56,137 nucleotides of DNA from contig JAFYZZ010000016.1 of the NCBI GenBank assembly GCA_017548445.1, forward strand, positions 1 through 56,137, read 5' to 3'. Of this stretch, positions 33,635 to 42,077 are shown piece after piece. The number at the start of each line of letters is the position of its first letter. The first letter of the stretch is position 1. A program made the position numbers and the translations under genes. Below the pieces are notes generated by a model. The model did no database searches and was not told where the DNA came from. It was given only the letters and a program-made list of their open reading frames with translations. Origin of the DNA: Bacteroidales bacterium. GTDB taxonomy: Bacteria > Bacteroidota > Bacteroidia > Bacteroidales > UBA932.

Positions 33635-34495
33635 CTAGAAAAGTCGTCCGTTCCATTTGGCGGCCAGCTTCTCCCGCTTGAACTGCTCTTCAAGCTTGGC
33701 GAACTGCGCCTTGGTGTCGAGCGAGAAGGTGCCCTGCTGGATCCAGGCGTAATAGGACGGTTCGGTCTCGAACACCTTCCGGGCGCTCTTGCCCTTGTGC
33801 TTGCCGAAGTTGATCATCACCTCGCCGTTGTCGTCCAGGATGAGGTGGCCGGAGAAGTCCACGTATTTCCTGCCCACGAAGGCGGCCAGGGACTTGACGT
33901 CGTTCTTCAGCACCTGCTCGCGGTATTTGTCCGGTTCGCGGTAGCGGTCCAGCTGGGCCTGGAGCACCTTGTACGTGGCCACGGTGTCCGCCTCGGCGCT
34001 GTGCGCGTTCTCGAAGTCCTCGCCGCCGCAGTAGAAGCGGTAGGCGGCCCGGAGGTTGCGCGGCTCCATCACGTGATAGATGCTCTGCACGTCCACCATC
34101 AGGGGTGCGTGCAGGTCCACGCCCAGGTCCTTGCCGGCGAGCTTCACGCGCTCGAATTCCTCGGCGAGCATCGGGAGGTCGAACTTGGCGGAGTTGAAGC
34201 CCGCCAGGTCGCTGTCTTTCAGCCACTGCGCCACCTCGTCCGCCACCTCGAAGAAGGTGGGGCAGCCCACCAGCATATCGTCCGTGATGCCGTTCACCTT
34301 GCTGGCGTCGGCGTTCATCGGGCGCTGGCAGCCGCGTTCGTAGTCCCAGGGCTTGATGCGCCAGGTCTTGATGCGCTCCTCCCCGCCGGGGAATACTTTC
34401 ACGAAGCTCAGTTCGACGATGGAATCGGACGGAATGACGAGGCCGGTGCTCTCGATGTCGAAGAAAAGCAGCGGCCGGGTAAGGTCGAGTTGCAT
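33635..34495 (-). CDS. DEDDh 3'-5' exonuclease (DnaQ-like)
   Basis: 286 aa. DnaQ/RNase T-type exonuclease domain with D13 and E15 in FFDIESTGL, Asp in AGFNSAKFDLPML, and His/Asp in NAHSAEADTVATY. This is a complete DEDDh active site. The C-terminal 90 residues (VINFGKHKGKSARKVF, YYAWIQQGTF) resemble the small tail domain of Bacteroidetes DnaQ-like proteins. It lies 13 bases after dnaN, so a proofreading or repair role alongside the sliding clamp is plausible, though it may act on other DNA or RNA ends. Confidence 0.92.
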   Translation of the reverse strand: MQLDLTRPLLFFDIESTGLVIPSDSIVELSFVKVFPGGEERIKTWRIKPWDYERGCQRPMNADASKVNGITDDMLVGCPTFFEVADEVAQWLKDSDLAGFNSAKFDLPMLAEEFERVKLAGKDLGVDLHAPLMVDVQSIYHVMEPRNLRAAYRFYCGGEDFENAHSAEADTVATYKVLQAQLDRYREPDKYREQVLKNDVKSLAAFVGRKYVDFSGHLILDDNGEVMINFGKHKGKSARKVFETEPSYYAWIQQGTFSLDTKAQFAKLEEQFKREKLAAKWNGRLF

Positions 34496-34508
34496 ACGCG
34501 GGAACCTC

Positions 34509-35630
34509 CTATGAAACCATAATCGGCATCAGGATGCCGCAGATCTTGCCGCTTTCCTCTTCTTCCTCGGAAGGGACGATAAGGGCCGCACGGCGGGCGT
34601 CGGCGAACTTCATCACCACCGTGCCGCAGGTCATATTGCCCAGGATCTCGATCAGGAAGGAGGACTTGAAGCCGATGCCCAGTTCGTCGCCGTTGTAGTC
34701 GCACGGGAGCTTTTCGTAGGCGGCGAGGGCGAAGCCCAGGTCCTGGGCCGTGATCTCGATCTGGCCGGCCTTGAGGTCGAACTTGATGTGGTTGGAAGCC
34801 TTGTTGGCGCACACGGCCACGCGGCGCACGGTGTTCAGCAGCTGGGCGCGGTCGATGCGCAGCACGTTGGCGTTGTTCTGCGGGATGACCTTGCGGTACT
34901 CCGGGAACTTGCCCACGATCAGGCGGCAGACCATCATCGTCTCGCCGAGCGTGAAGACCACGGTGGAGGAGTCGTAGGCGATGGTGACGTTCTCGTCATC
35001 CTTGTCGATGATGGACTTCAGCACGCCCGCCGGCTTCTTGTGCAGGATGAAGGAGGACTTCTCCGGGCACTGGAATTCTCGGGTGGTATAGCAGATGAGC
35101 TTGTGGGAGTCGGAGGCCACGAGGGTGGTGCTGTCGGGCTCCATATCGAAGAAGATGCCGTTCATCGCGGGACGCATCTCGTCGTCGGCCGTGGCGTAAA
35201 TGGTGGCGGCGATGCCCTCCGCGAGCACGCTGGCGGGAACGGTGGCGGTGAGGGCGTCGACGCCCGCGCCCTTGATCTCGGGATAGTCCGCAGCGGGGAA
35301 ATAGGGGAGCGAGGAATTACCGTTGCTCCAGATGCACTCGAAGGAGCCCTCGCCGGCCGTCTTGACCGTGATGGGCTGGTCGGGCAGGGCCTTCAGCAGG
35401 TCGATCATCTGGCGGGCCGGAACGGCGATGCTGCCGTCCTCGACGGTGCTGTCCACGGCCACCAGGGTGCGGAGCGTAAGTTCCTGGTCGGAGGCGGTGA
35501 TTTCCAGCTGGCCGTCCTTGAGGACGAACAGGAAGTTTTCCAGGATAGGGAGGGCGGTTTTGGCGGGAATGGCCTTGGACACGTCGAGGATTCCCTTGAG
35601 CAGTCCGGCGCTTGAAACGTTGAATTCCAT
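34509..35630 (-). CDS. dnaN: DNA polymerase III beta subunit (sliding clamp)
   Basis: 373 aa with the three repeated clamp domains. Typical segments are LEITASDQELTLRT near residue 50, IPARQMIDLLKALPD-like helix (VPARQMIDLLKAL), FDMEPDSTTLVASDSHKL near residue 150, and a C-terminal LMPIMVS tail matching the usual hydrophobic P-M ending. The clamp tethers polymerase to DNA. It heads a reverse operon with the exonuclease and YARHG genes, and its promoter faces away from the HtrA protease gene. No dnaA or recF is next to it, as is common in Bacteroidetes. Confidence 0.97.
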   Translation of the reverse strand: MEFNVSSAGLLKGILDVSKAIPAKTALPILENFLFVLKDGQLEITASDQELTLRTLVAVDSTVEDGSIAVPARQMIDLLKALPDQPITVKTAGEGSFECIWSNGNSSLPYFPAADYPEIKGAGVDALTATVPASVLAEGIAATIYATADDEMRPAMNGIFFDMEPDSTTLVASDSHKLICYTTREFQCPEKSSFILHKKPAGVLKSIIDKDDENVTIAYDSSTVVFTLGETMMVCRLIVGKFPEYRKVIPQNNANVLRIDRAQLLNTVRRVAVCANKASNHIKFDLKAGQIEITAQDLGFALAAYEKLPCDYNGDELGIGFKSSFLIEILGNMTCGTVVMKFADARRAALIVPSEEEEESGKICGILMPIMVS

Positions 35631-35667
35631 ATGAGTCTCTTTAATTGTTTACAATTATGTGTTCTTG

Positions 35668-35675
35668 CAAAATTA
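35668..35675 (-). promoter_or_regulatory. -7 box for dnaN
   Basis: TAATTTTG on the reverse strand, 38 bases before the ATG at 35630. Confidence 0.6.
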
Positions 35676-35748
35676 AGAATTAATTCTTGGATTTTGGCAT
35701 ATAATTTGACTTTTTCTGACCCGGACAAAAATTTAAAAATCGATAGAT

Positions 35749-37188
35749 ATGAAAAAAGGTTTTCTTATCGTCCTGGCCTCCGTGCTTCTGAGCGGCCTGA
35801 CCGCCTACGGAATCGTCAAGACCACGGTTCCGACCCAGAACGACGGGCAGCAGGGCGTCGCTTATTCCTCCGACGGACAGACCGTCAGGACTGTCAATTT
35901 GTCACTTTCCGACTATCCCGACTTCACCTATGCCGCAGAAACGGCCGTGAATGCGGTGGTCTATGTCAAGGTGACCATCCAGGCCCGGCAGCAACAGCAG
36001 CAGCAATACATCGACCCGTTCTTCCGTTTCTTCTTCGGTGACGACGGGTATGGCTATGGCGGCGGCAACCGCGAGCGCCAGGGCAGCGGCTCCGGCGTGA
36101 TCATCCGTTCCGACGGCTACATCGTCACGAACAACCACGTGGTCTCCGGCGCGAGCAAGATCGAGGTGACCCTCAACAACAACAAGACCTACGAGGCCAC
36201 CGTGATCGGCACCGACCCGGCCACCGACGTCGCCCTGATCAAGATCGACGCCACCGGCCTGCAGACGGTGCAGTTCGCCGACTCCGACAAGCTCCGCCTG
36301 GGCGAGTGGGTGCTGGCCATCGGCAGCCCGCTGGGCGAGGAGCTCCGTTCCACCATCACCGCCGGCATCGTGAGCGCCAAGGGCCGTTCGATGCCCAGCT
36401 CCACCGGCGAGTTCAAGATCGAGTCCTTCATCCAGACCGATGCGGCCGTGAATCCCGGCAACTCCGGCGGCGCCCTCGTGAACAAGGAAGGCGAGCTGGT
36501 GGGCATCAACACCGCCATCGTCTCCACGACCGGCTCCTACACCGGCTATTCCTTCGCGGTGCCTTCCAACATCGTGAAGAAGGTGGTCTCCGACCTCATC
36601 GACTTCGGTTCCGTGAAGCGCGCGATGCTCGGCATCACCGGCGGCACGGTCACCGAAGACCTGGCCAAGAAGCTCAAGCTCAACACCCCCGAGGGCGTGT
36701 ACGTGAGCGAGGTGGTCAAGGGCGGCGCCGCCGACAAGGCGGGCATCAAGGCCGAAGACGTGATCCTGGCCATCGACGGCACCCGTACCGCCACGATGCC
36801 CGAGCTCCAGGCAAAGGTGAATAGCTTCCACCCGGGCGACAAGGCCACGGTCCGCCTGATCCGTGACGGCAAGACCGTCGACCTGCCGGTCGAGTTCCAG
36901 GACGGCAGCGTCTCCAACGGTACGGTGGCCAGTGACGGCACCGTGAGTTTCTACGGCGCCCAGCTGCGCGCGGCCGAGGGCGGCGTGGAGATCGTCTCCG
37001 CCGGCAACGGCTCGCTGGCCCGCGCGGGCGGCTCCGACGGCTTCATCATCCGCTACGTCAACGACAAGAAGGTTTCCAAGCCGCAGGACGTCATCGACAT
37101 CGCCAAGAAGAGCACCCGCTCCATTTTCATCGAGGGCGTGGACGCCTACGGCCGTCCCGGCTACTTCGGATTCGCCAAGGAAGAATAG
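35749..37188 (+). CDS. Do/HtrA-family periplasmic serine protease
   Basis: 479 aa. The N-terminal signal or anchor (FLIVLASVLLSGLTAYGI) sends it to the periplasm. The trypsin-like domain has a complete triad: H130 in TNNHVV, D160 in ATDVALIK and S239 in GNSGGAL. Two PDZ domains follow (first around MLGITGGTVTEDLAK to VRLIRDGKTVDLPV, second weaker at VEIVSAGNGS). A Gln-rich loop and Gly/Tyr patch (residues 78-104) sit before the protease core. Such proteases degrade misfolded envelope proteins. Promoter not clear: AT-rich DNA with a TATAATTTG string lies about 40 bases upstream. Monocistronic, with its own terminator. Confidence 0.95.
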   Translation: MKKGFLIVLASVLLSGLTAYGIVKTTVPTQNDGQQGVAYSSDGQTVRTVNLSLSDYPDFTYAAETAVNAVVYVKVTIQARQQQQQQYIDPFFRFFFGDDGYGYGGGNRERQGSGSGVIIRSDGYIVTNNHVVSGASKIEVTLNNNKTYEATVIGTDPATDVALIKIDATGLQTVQFADSDKLRLGEWVLAIGSPLGEELRSTITAGIVSAKGRSMPSSTGEFKIESFIQTDAAVNPGNSGGALVNKEGELVGINTAIVSTTGSYTGYSFAVPSNIVKKVVSDLIDFGSVKRAMLGITGGTVTEDLAKKLKLNTPEGVYVSEVVKGGAADKAGIKAEDVILAIDGTRTATMPELQAKVNSFHPGDKATVRLIRDGKTVDLPVEFQDGSVSNGTVASDGTVSFYGAQLRAAEGGVEIVSAGNGSLARAGGSDGFIIRYVNDKKVSKPQDVIDIAKKSTRSIFIEGVDAYGRPGYFGFAKEE

Positions 37189-37214
37189 TTCCGGTTGAAA
37201 ACTCCGCTGAAAAA

Positions 37215-37250
37215 ATCCCGCGAAAGTGTGAAACTTACGCGGGATTGTTT
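37215..37250 (+). terminator. Terminator after the HtrA gene
   Basis: ATCCCGCG (37215-37222) pairs with CGCGGGAT (37238-37245), with inner AAGT/ACTT pairing, followed by TGTTT. Confidence 0.75.
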
Positions 37251-37289
37251 CGTATATGCTAATGCCGGAAGAACATTGTTATTCAACAT

Positions 37290-38150
37290 ATGAGACAACT
37301 TAAGATCACAAAATCCATCACCAACCGCGAGAGCGCCTCGCTGGACAAATACCTCCAGGAGATCGGCCGCGAGGAGTTGGTGTCGCCGGAAGAGGAAGTG
37401 GAACTCGCCCAGCGCATCCGCAAGGGCGACCAGGAAGCGCTGGAGAAACTCACCCGCGCGAATCTGCGTTTCGTCGTATCCGTCGCCAAGCAATACCAGA
37501 ATCAGGGCCTCAGTCTGCCCGACCTCATCAATGAAGGAAACCTCGGCCTCATCAAGGCCGCCGAGAAGTTCGACGAAACCCGCGGCTTCAAATTCATCTC
37601 CTACGCCGTGTGGTGGATCCGCCAGAGCATCCTGCAGGCCCTTGCCGAGCAGAGCCGCATCGTGCGCCTGCCGCTGAACCAGGTGGGCTCCTTGAACAAG
37701 ATCAACAAGGCCCTGGGTAAATTCGAGCAGGAAAATGAGCGTCAGCCGTCCACCGACGAGCTGGCCGAGATGATCGACATCCCCAAGGACAAGATAGCCG
37801 ACACCTTGCGTGTCTCGGGCCGCCACGTCAGCGTGGACGCCCCCTTCGTGGAAGGCGAGGACAACAGCCTGCTGGACGTGCTGCCCAACGACGACTCCCC
37901 GAGTGCGGACAGGGGCCTTACCAACGAGTCCCTCAGCACCGAGATCGAGCGCGCGCTGCAGATCCTCACGCCGCGTGAGCGCGAGATCATCAAGAGTTTC
38001 TTCGGTATCGGCTGCCAGGAGATGACCCTCGAGGAGATCGGCGAACGGCTCGACCTTACCCGCGAGCGTGTGCGCCAGATCAAGGAAAAGGCCATCCGCA
38101 AGCTCAAGAAGCCGTCGGCCAGCAAACTCCTCAAGACCTACCTGGGCTGA
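37290..38150 (+). CDS. rpoD: Primary-type RNA polymerase sigma-70 factor
   Basis: 286 aa, the short form usual for the Bacteroidetes housekeeping sigma. Region 1.2 ([11 protein letters not shown]), region 2 ([39 protein letters not shown] and WWIRQSI), region 3, and region 4 ([28 protein letters not shown]) are all present, and region 1.1 is absent. This factor should recognise the TTTG/TAnnTTTG promoters seen throughout the window. Its stop overlaps the argS start by one base. It could be a close group 2 paralogue, but length and region conservation favour RpoD. Confidence 0.92.
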   Translation: MRQLKITKSITNRESASLDKYLQEIGREELVSPEEEVELAQRIRKGDQEALEKLTRANLRFVVSVAKQYQNQGLSLPDLINEGNLGLIKAAEKFDETRGFKFISYAVWWIRQSILQALAEQSRIVRLPLNQVGSLNKINKALGKFEQENERQPSTDELAEMIDIPKDKIADTLRVSGRHVSVDAPFVEGEDNSLLDVLPNDDSPSADRGLTNESLSTEIERALQILTPREREIIKSFFGIGCQEMTLEEIGERLDLTRERVRQIKEKAIRKLKKPSASKLLKTYLG

Positions 38151-39880
38151 TGACTCCCGAAAGCTTCCTCGCCGCGAAGGCCTCAGAGGCCGTCAAGGCC
38201 GTGTACGGAGCCGAAGTGGCCCCCGACACCCTGCAGGTCCAGGTGACCCGCAAGGAGTTCGAAGGGGACTTCACCCTGGTCGTCTTCCCGCTGCTGCGCG
38301 TCACGCGCCAGAGCCCGGACGCCACGGGTGTCGCGCTGGGCGACTGGCTGGTGGCCAACTGCCCGGAGGTGGCCGCGTACAACTCCGTGAAGGGATTCCT
38401 GAACCTCAGCCTTTCCAACGTCTACTGGCGCGAGGCCCTCGCCGCCATCGTGGAGGACGGCGCGTACGGGCAGTTGCCCGCCACCGGCCGCCGCGTGATG
38501 GTTGAGTTCTCCTCGCCCAACACCAACAAGCCCCTGCATCTGGGGCACATCCGCAACAACCTGCTGGGCGCCTCCGTCTCCGACCTGCTGAAGGCCGCGG
38601 GCGACGAGGTGATCAAGGCCACGCTCGTCAACGACCGCGGCGTGCACATCTGCAAGTCGATGTACGCCTGGCAGCAGCGCTTCGACGGCGCCACGCCCGA
38701 GAGCACCGGCAAGAAGGGCGACCACCTGGTGGGCGACTGCTACGTGGAGTTCGCCAAGATGGAGAAGGAGGACCCTTCCGTGATGGACAAGGTGCACGAG
38801 ATGCTGGTGAAGTGGGAAGAGGGCGACTCTGCCGTGCGCAAGCTCTGGGAGACGATGAACGGGTGGGTGTTCGACGGATTCGAGCAGACCTACAAGGCCT
38901 TGGGCATCACCTTCGACCGCACCTACTACGAGCACGACACCTACCTGCTCGGCAAGGAATTGGTGAACCGTGGCCTGGAAATGGGCGTTTTCGTGAAAGA
39001 TCCCGACGGCTCGGTGTGGTGCGACCTCACCGCCGACGGCCTGGACCGCAAGCTCCTGCTCCGCTCCGACGGCACTTCCGTGTACATCACGCAGGACCTC
39101 GGCACCGCCGAGCGTCGCTTCAGCGAATACAAGCTCGACTCGCACATCTACGTGGTGGGCGATGAGCAGAACTACCACTTCCAGGTGCTCAAGCTCATCC
39201 TGAAGAAGCTGGGCTTCGACTGGGCGGACCAGATCTTCCACCTTTCCTACGGAATGGTAGAGCTGCCCGAGGGCAAGATGAAGTCCCGCGAGGGAACCGT
39301 GGTGGACGCCGACGACCTCATCGAGAAGATGTACCAGGAGGCCAAGGCCACTTCGGAAGAAAGCGGCAAGCTGGAGGGCATCGCCGACGACGAGAAGGAG
39401 CGGCTCTACCGGATGATCGGCCTGGGCGCGCTCAAGTACTTCATCCTCAAGGTCGACCCCAAGAAGAAGATGCTCTTCAACCCCAAGGAGTCCATCGACT
39501 TCAACGGCAACACCGGTCCTTTCATCCAGTACACGCACGCCCGCATCTGCAGTATCCTGCGCAAGGCGGAGGAGCAGGGCCTGAAGGCCGCGCTCGACCC
39601 GTCGGTGGAGCTGAGCCCGAAGGAGGTGCGCCTGGTGAAGATCCTCGGCGCCTATCCGCAGAAGGTGGGGGAGGCCGCCGCGGCCCTTTCGCCCGCGCTC
39701 GTCGCCAACTACTGCTACGACCTGGCGAAGGAGTTCAACCAGTATTACCACGACACCCCGGTCCTCAAGGAACCGGACCCGGACGTCCTCCGGATGCGTC
39801 TGGAGCTGATTTCCACGCTCGCTTCCGTGCTGCGCCGGGGTATGAAGATCCTGGGCATTGACTTACCGGACAGAATGTAA
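38150..39880 (+). CDS. argS: Arginyl-tRNA synthetase
   Basis: 576 aa class I synthetase that charges tRNA-Arg. The HIGH motif appears in NKPLHLGHIRNN near residue 130 and the KMSK-equivalent in GKMKSREGTVVDADDL near residue 380. An N-terminal Add1-like domain and a C-terminal DALR anticodon-binding domain (YTHARICSILRKAEEQG, then LVANYCYDLAKEFNQYYHDTPVL) complete the protein. The start ATG overlaps the sigma factor stop. Its last 23 bases overlap the start of the YgiQ gene in another frame. Confidence 0.97.
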   Translation: MTPESFLAAKASEAVKAVYGAEVAPDTLQVQVTRKEFEGDFTLVVFPLLRVTRQSPDATGVALGDWLVANCPEVAAYNSVKGFLNLSLSNVYWREALAAIVEDGAYGQLPATGRRVMVEFSSPNTNKPLHLGHIRNNLLGASVSDLLKAAGDEVIKATLVNDRGVHICKSMYAWQQRFDGATPESTGKKGDHLVGDCYVEFAKMEKEDPSVMDKVHEMLVKWEEGDSAVRKLWETMNGWVFDGFEQTYKALGITFDRTYYEHDTYLLGKELVNRGLEMGVFVKDPDGSVWCDLTADGLDRKLLLRSDGTSVYITQDLGTAERRFSEYKLDSHIYVVGDEQNYHFQVLKLILKKLGFDWADQIFHLSYGMVELPEGKMKSREGTVVDADDLIEKMYQEAKATSEESGKLEGIADDEKERLYRMIGLGALKYFILKVDPKKKMLFNPKESIDFNGNTGPFIQYTHARICSILRKAEEQGLKAALDPSVELSPKEVRLVKILGAYPQKVGEAAAALSPALVANYCYDLAKEFNQYYHDTPVLKEPDPDVLRMRLELISTLASVLRRGMKILGIDLPDRM

Positions 39881-41672
39881 TATCCCGACCTCCGTCAAGG
39901 AGGTGCAGAAACTGGGCTGGGACTGGATCGACGTCATCTTCTTCACCGGCGACGCATTTGTGGACCATCCGAGTTTCGGAACGGCCTGCATCGCGCGGTA
40001 CCTGGAGAAAGCCGGGTACCGCGTGGCGGTCGTACCCCAGCCGAACTGGCGCGACGATCTGCGCGATTTCCGCAAACTGGGCGCGCCGCGGCTGTATTTT
40101 GCGGTCAACTCCGGGGCGATGGACTCGATGGTCAACCACTACACGGCTGCCAAGCGCCTGCGCCACGACGACGCCTACACCCCCGAGGGGAAGTTCGGGC
40201 AGCGGCCGGACCGCGCCGTCACGGTGTACACGAAGATCCTCAAGCAGCTGTGGCCGGAAGTGCCGGTAGTCATCGGCGGTGTGGAGGCGTCCCTGCGGCG
40301 CCTGACGCACTACGACTACTGGGAAGACCGCCTGATGCCCTCCATCCTCGTCGACAGCGGCGCCGACTGGCTTTGCTACGGGATGGGCGAGCGCCCGATG
40401 TTGGAACTCACGAAGGCCATCGAATCCGGCCGCAATTTGCGACAAATTGAGAATTTGCCGCAAATTGCCTTTTACCGTAGCGGTCGCTACGGTAAAAGGT
40501 CTACCCCCCTGCACCCCCAAAGGGGGACGGGGGAGGAATCCCCCGAAACCCCCTCGGTCGCTTCGCTCCGAGCCGGTGGCGGAGCGGAGCCCATTATACT
40601 GAACTCGTACGAGCGGTGCTGCAAGGACAAGAAAGCGTTTGCAGAAAACTTCCATCATATTGAGATTCAGGCAAATGTGCTTCGCGCTCAGACGCTGATA
40701 GAACCGGTGGGCGACGGCTACGTGCAGGTGAACCCGCCCTATCCGCCCGCCACCACGGAAGAGATGGACGCCTGCTGGGACCTCCCGTTCACCAAGCTCC
40801 CGCACCCCCGCTACCAGGGCAAGCGCATCCCGGCCTACGATATGATCAAAGACTCGATCATCACCCACCGGGGTTGCTTCGGCGGCTGCAACTTCTGCAC
40901 GATAGCGGCGCACCAGGGCAAGTTCATCCAGTCCCGCTCCGAAAAATCCATCCTGGACGAGGTGCGCCGGCTGGCGGCGATGCCTGAATTCCACGGCAAT
41001 ATCTCCGACCTGGGCGCGCCGACGGCCAATATGTACGGGATGCACGGGAAGAACCTGGAACTTTGTGCGAAATGCCGCCGCCAGTCCTGCCTCTTCCCGG
41101 GACCCTGCCCGAACCTCGACCGCTCGCACAAGCGCGTGCTGGAACTCTACCGGCAGGTGGATGCCGTGAAAGGCGTGCGCCACAGCTACATCGGCAGCGG
41201 CGTGCGTTACGACCTCTTCCTGGATGAGAAGGGATTCATCGACGAGACCGGCAAGCCGTACCTGCGCGAACTGATGCTCAAGCATACCTCCGGCCGCCTG
41301 AAGGTGGCCCCCGAGCACACCGAAGACAAGGTGCTGCACTATATGGGCAAGCCATCGTTCCGCCTGTTCGAGCGGCTGCGGACCGAGTTCGATAAGATCA
41401 ACCGCGAGAACGGCACGCACACCGAGCTGGTGCCGTATTTCATCTCCTCGCACCCCGGCTGTACCCTGGAAGATATGCGCCGCCTGGCGGCAAATCCCTG
41501 TCTGAAAGGAATTTGGATGGAGCAGGTACAGGACTTTATGCCCACCCCGATGACCACCTCCTCGGTGATGTACTGGTCGGGCCTGGACCCGCGTACGATG
41601 AAGCCCGTATGGACCGAGCGCGATATGTTGAAAAAAAAGCAACAGAAAGCACTTTTTTTTAAGAAAAAGTAA
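39858..41672 (+). CDS. YgiQ-family radical SAM protein with a repeat-derived loop
   Basis: 604 aa. The radical-SAM cluster motif C-x3-C-x2-C is in HRGCFGGCNFC near residue 340. The N-terminal cobalamin-like region shows WDWIDVIFFTGDAFVDHPSFG and VVIGGVEASLRR; LKVAPEHTEDKVL and the C-terminal EQVQDFMPTPMT are strong family marks. Function unknown. Residues about 204-246 (YRSGRYGKRST, then Pro/Gly/Ser-rich) are encoded by palindromes and a repeat shared with 32603-32627; family members, as I recall them, have a shorter unrelated loop there. The start is taken as TTG at 39858, inside argS, because no ATG lies before the conserved IPTSVKEVQKLGWD. Confidence 0.9.
   Translation: MTYRTECNIPTSVKEVQKLGWDWIDVIFFTGDAFVDHPSFGTACIARYLEKAGYRVAVVPQPNWRDDLRDFRKLGAPRLYFAVNSGAMDSMVNHYTAAKRLRHDDAYTPEGKFGQRPDRAVTVYTKILKQLWPEVPVVIGGVEASLRRLTHYDYWEDRLMPSILVDSGADWLCYGMGERPMLELTKAIESGRNLRQIENLPQIAFYRSGRYGKRSTPLHPQRGTGEESPETPSVASLRAGGGAEPIILNSYERCCKDKKAFAENFHHIEIQANVLRAQTLIEPVGDGYVQVNPPYPPATTEEMDACWDLPFTKLPHPRYQGKRIPAYDMIKDSIITHRGCFGGCNFCTIAAHQGKFIQSRSEKSILDEVRRLAAMPEFHGNISDLGAPTANMYGMHGKNLELCAKCRRQSCLFPGPCPNLDRSHKRVLELYRQVDAVKGVRHSYIGSGVRYDLFLDEKGFIDETGKPYLRELMLKHTSGRLKVAPEHTEDKVLHYMGKPSFRLFERLRTEFDKINRENGTHTELVPYFISSHPGCTLEDMRRLAANPCLKGIWMEQVQDFMPTPMTTSSVMYWSGLDPRTMKPVWTERDMLKKKQQKALFFKKK
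40467..40595. repeat. Composite repeat, copy C (type II), inside the YgiQ gene
   Basis: A perfect hairpin CCTTTTACCGTAGCG/CGCTACGGTAAAAGG at 40468-40499 is followed by several C-run/G-run palindromes (CCCCCAAAGGGGG and neighbours) and by the 24-base repeat 40548-40571, also found at 32603-32627. A final small stem CTCGG/CCGAG encloses TCGCTTCG. The reading frame continues through all of it. Confidence 0.75.
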
Positions 41673-41673
41673 T

Positions 41674-41681
41674 TATACTTG
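41674..41681 (+). promoter_or_regulatory. -7 box for the gene at 41709
   Basis: TATACTTG, one mismatch to TAnnTTTG, 28 bases before the ATG. Confidence 0.5.
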
Positions 41682-41708
41682 CACCACAAAACTAACCCAA
41701 ACCTATAT

Positions 41709-42077
41709 ATGGCTCAAGACAACAAGAAACGTCACATCGTCAGCTACGAAAACATGTCTCCCGAACTGGCCGCCGCTTTTGCGGAGAAGTACCCGAAGGG
41801 ATTCAGCGATTATCTTCCCGACCTCAACAGATATACCAAACCCGACGGAACGCCGTTCTACGCCGTCCTGATCGAGATTCCCGACGCCATCTACCTGGTC
41901 AAGATCAAAGTCCAGATCGACAACCCCGACGACATCGAGCGCTGGCTCGAAGGCGAGGAGGAGGCCGAGGTCGAGTCCGTGGCCGGCACCTCCGGAGCCT
42001 CCGACTCCGAAGGCGAGACCCTCCCCGACGACAACATCTCCCAGTACGGCGGAGACGACGACGGAGCGGACGCCTAG
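41709..42077 (+). CDS. Small conserved Bacteroidales protein of unknown function
   Basis: 122 aa, cytoplasmic. The first 80 residues (ENMSPELAAAFAEKYPKGF, DGTPFYAVLIEIPDAIYLVKIKV) look like a conserved uncharacterised Bacteroidales family; the last 40 are an acidic low-complexity tail rich in Glu, Asp, Ser and Gly. No catalytic motif is visible, and binding of a basic partner or nucleic-acid-associated protein is only a guess. It has its own -7 box, and its stop shares one base with the GTG start of the ClC channel gene, so the two may be translated together. Confidence 0.8.
   Translation: MAQDNKKRHIVSYENMSPELAAAFAEKYPKGFSDYLPDLNRYTKPDGTPFYAVLIEIPDAIYLVKIKVQIDNPDDIERWLEGEEEAEVESVAGTSGASDSEGETLPDDNISQYGGDDDGADA

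Noticed and set aside
40433..40467. A 35-base near-perfect palindrome just before copy C.
   Set aside because: It encodes the conserved YgiQ family sequence GRNLRQIENLPQIAF, so it is native coding DNA and the symmetry is probably coincidental or only adjoins the inserted repeat.
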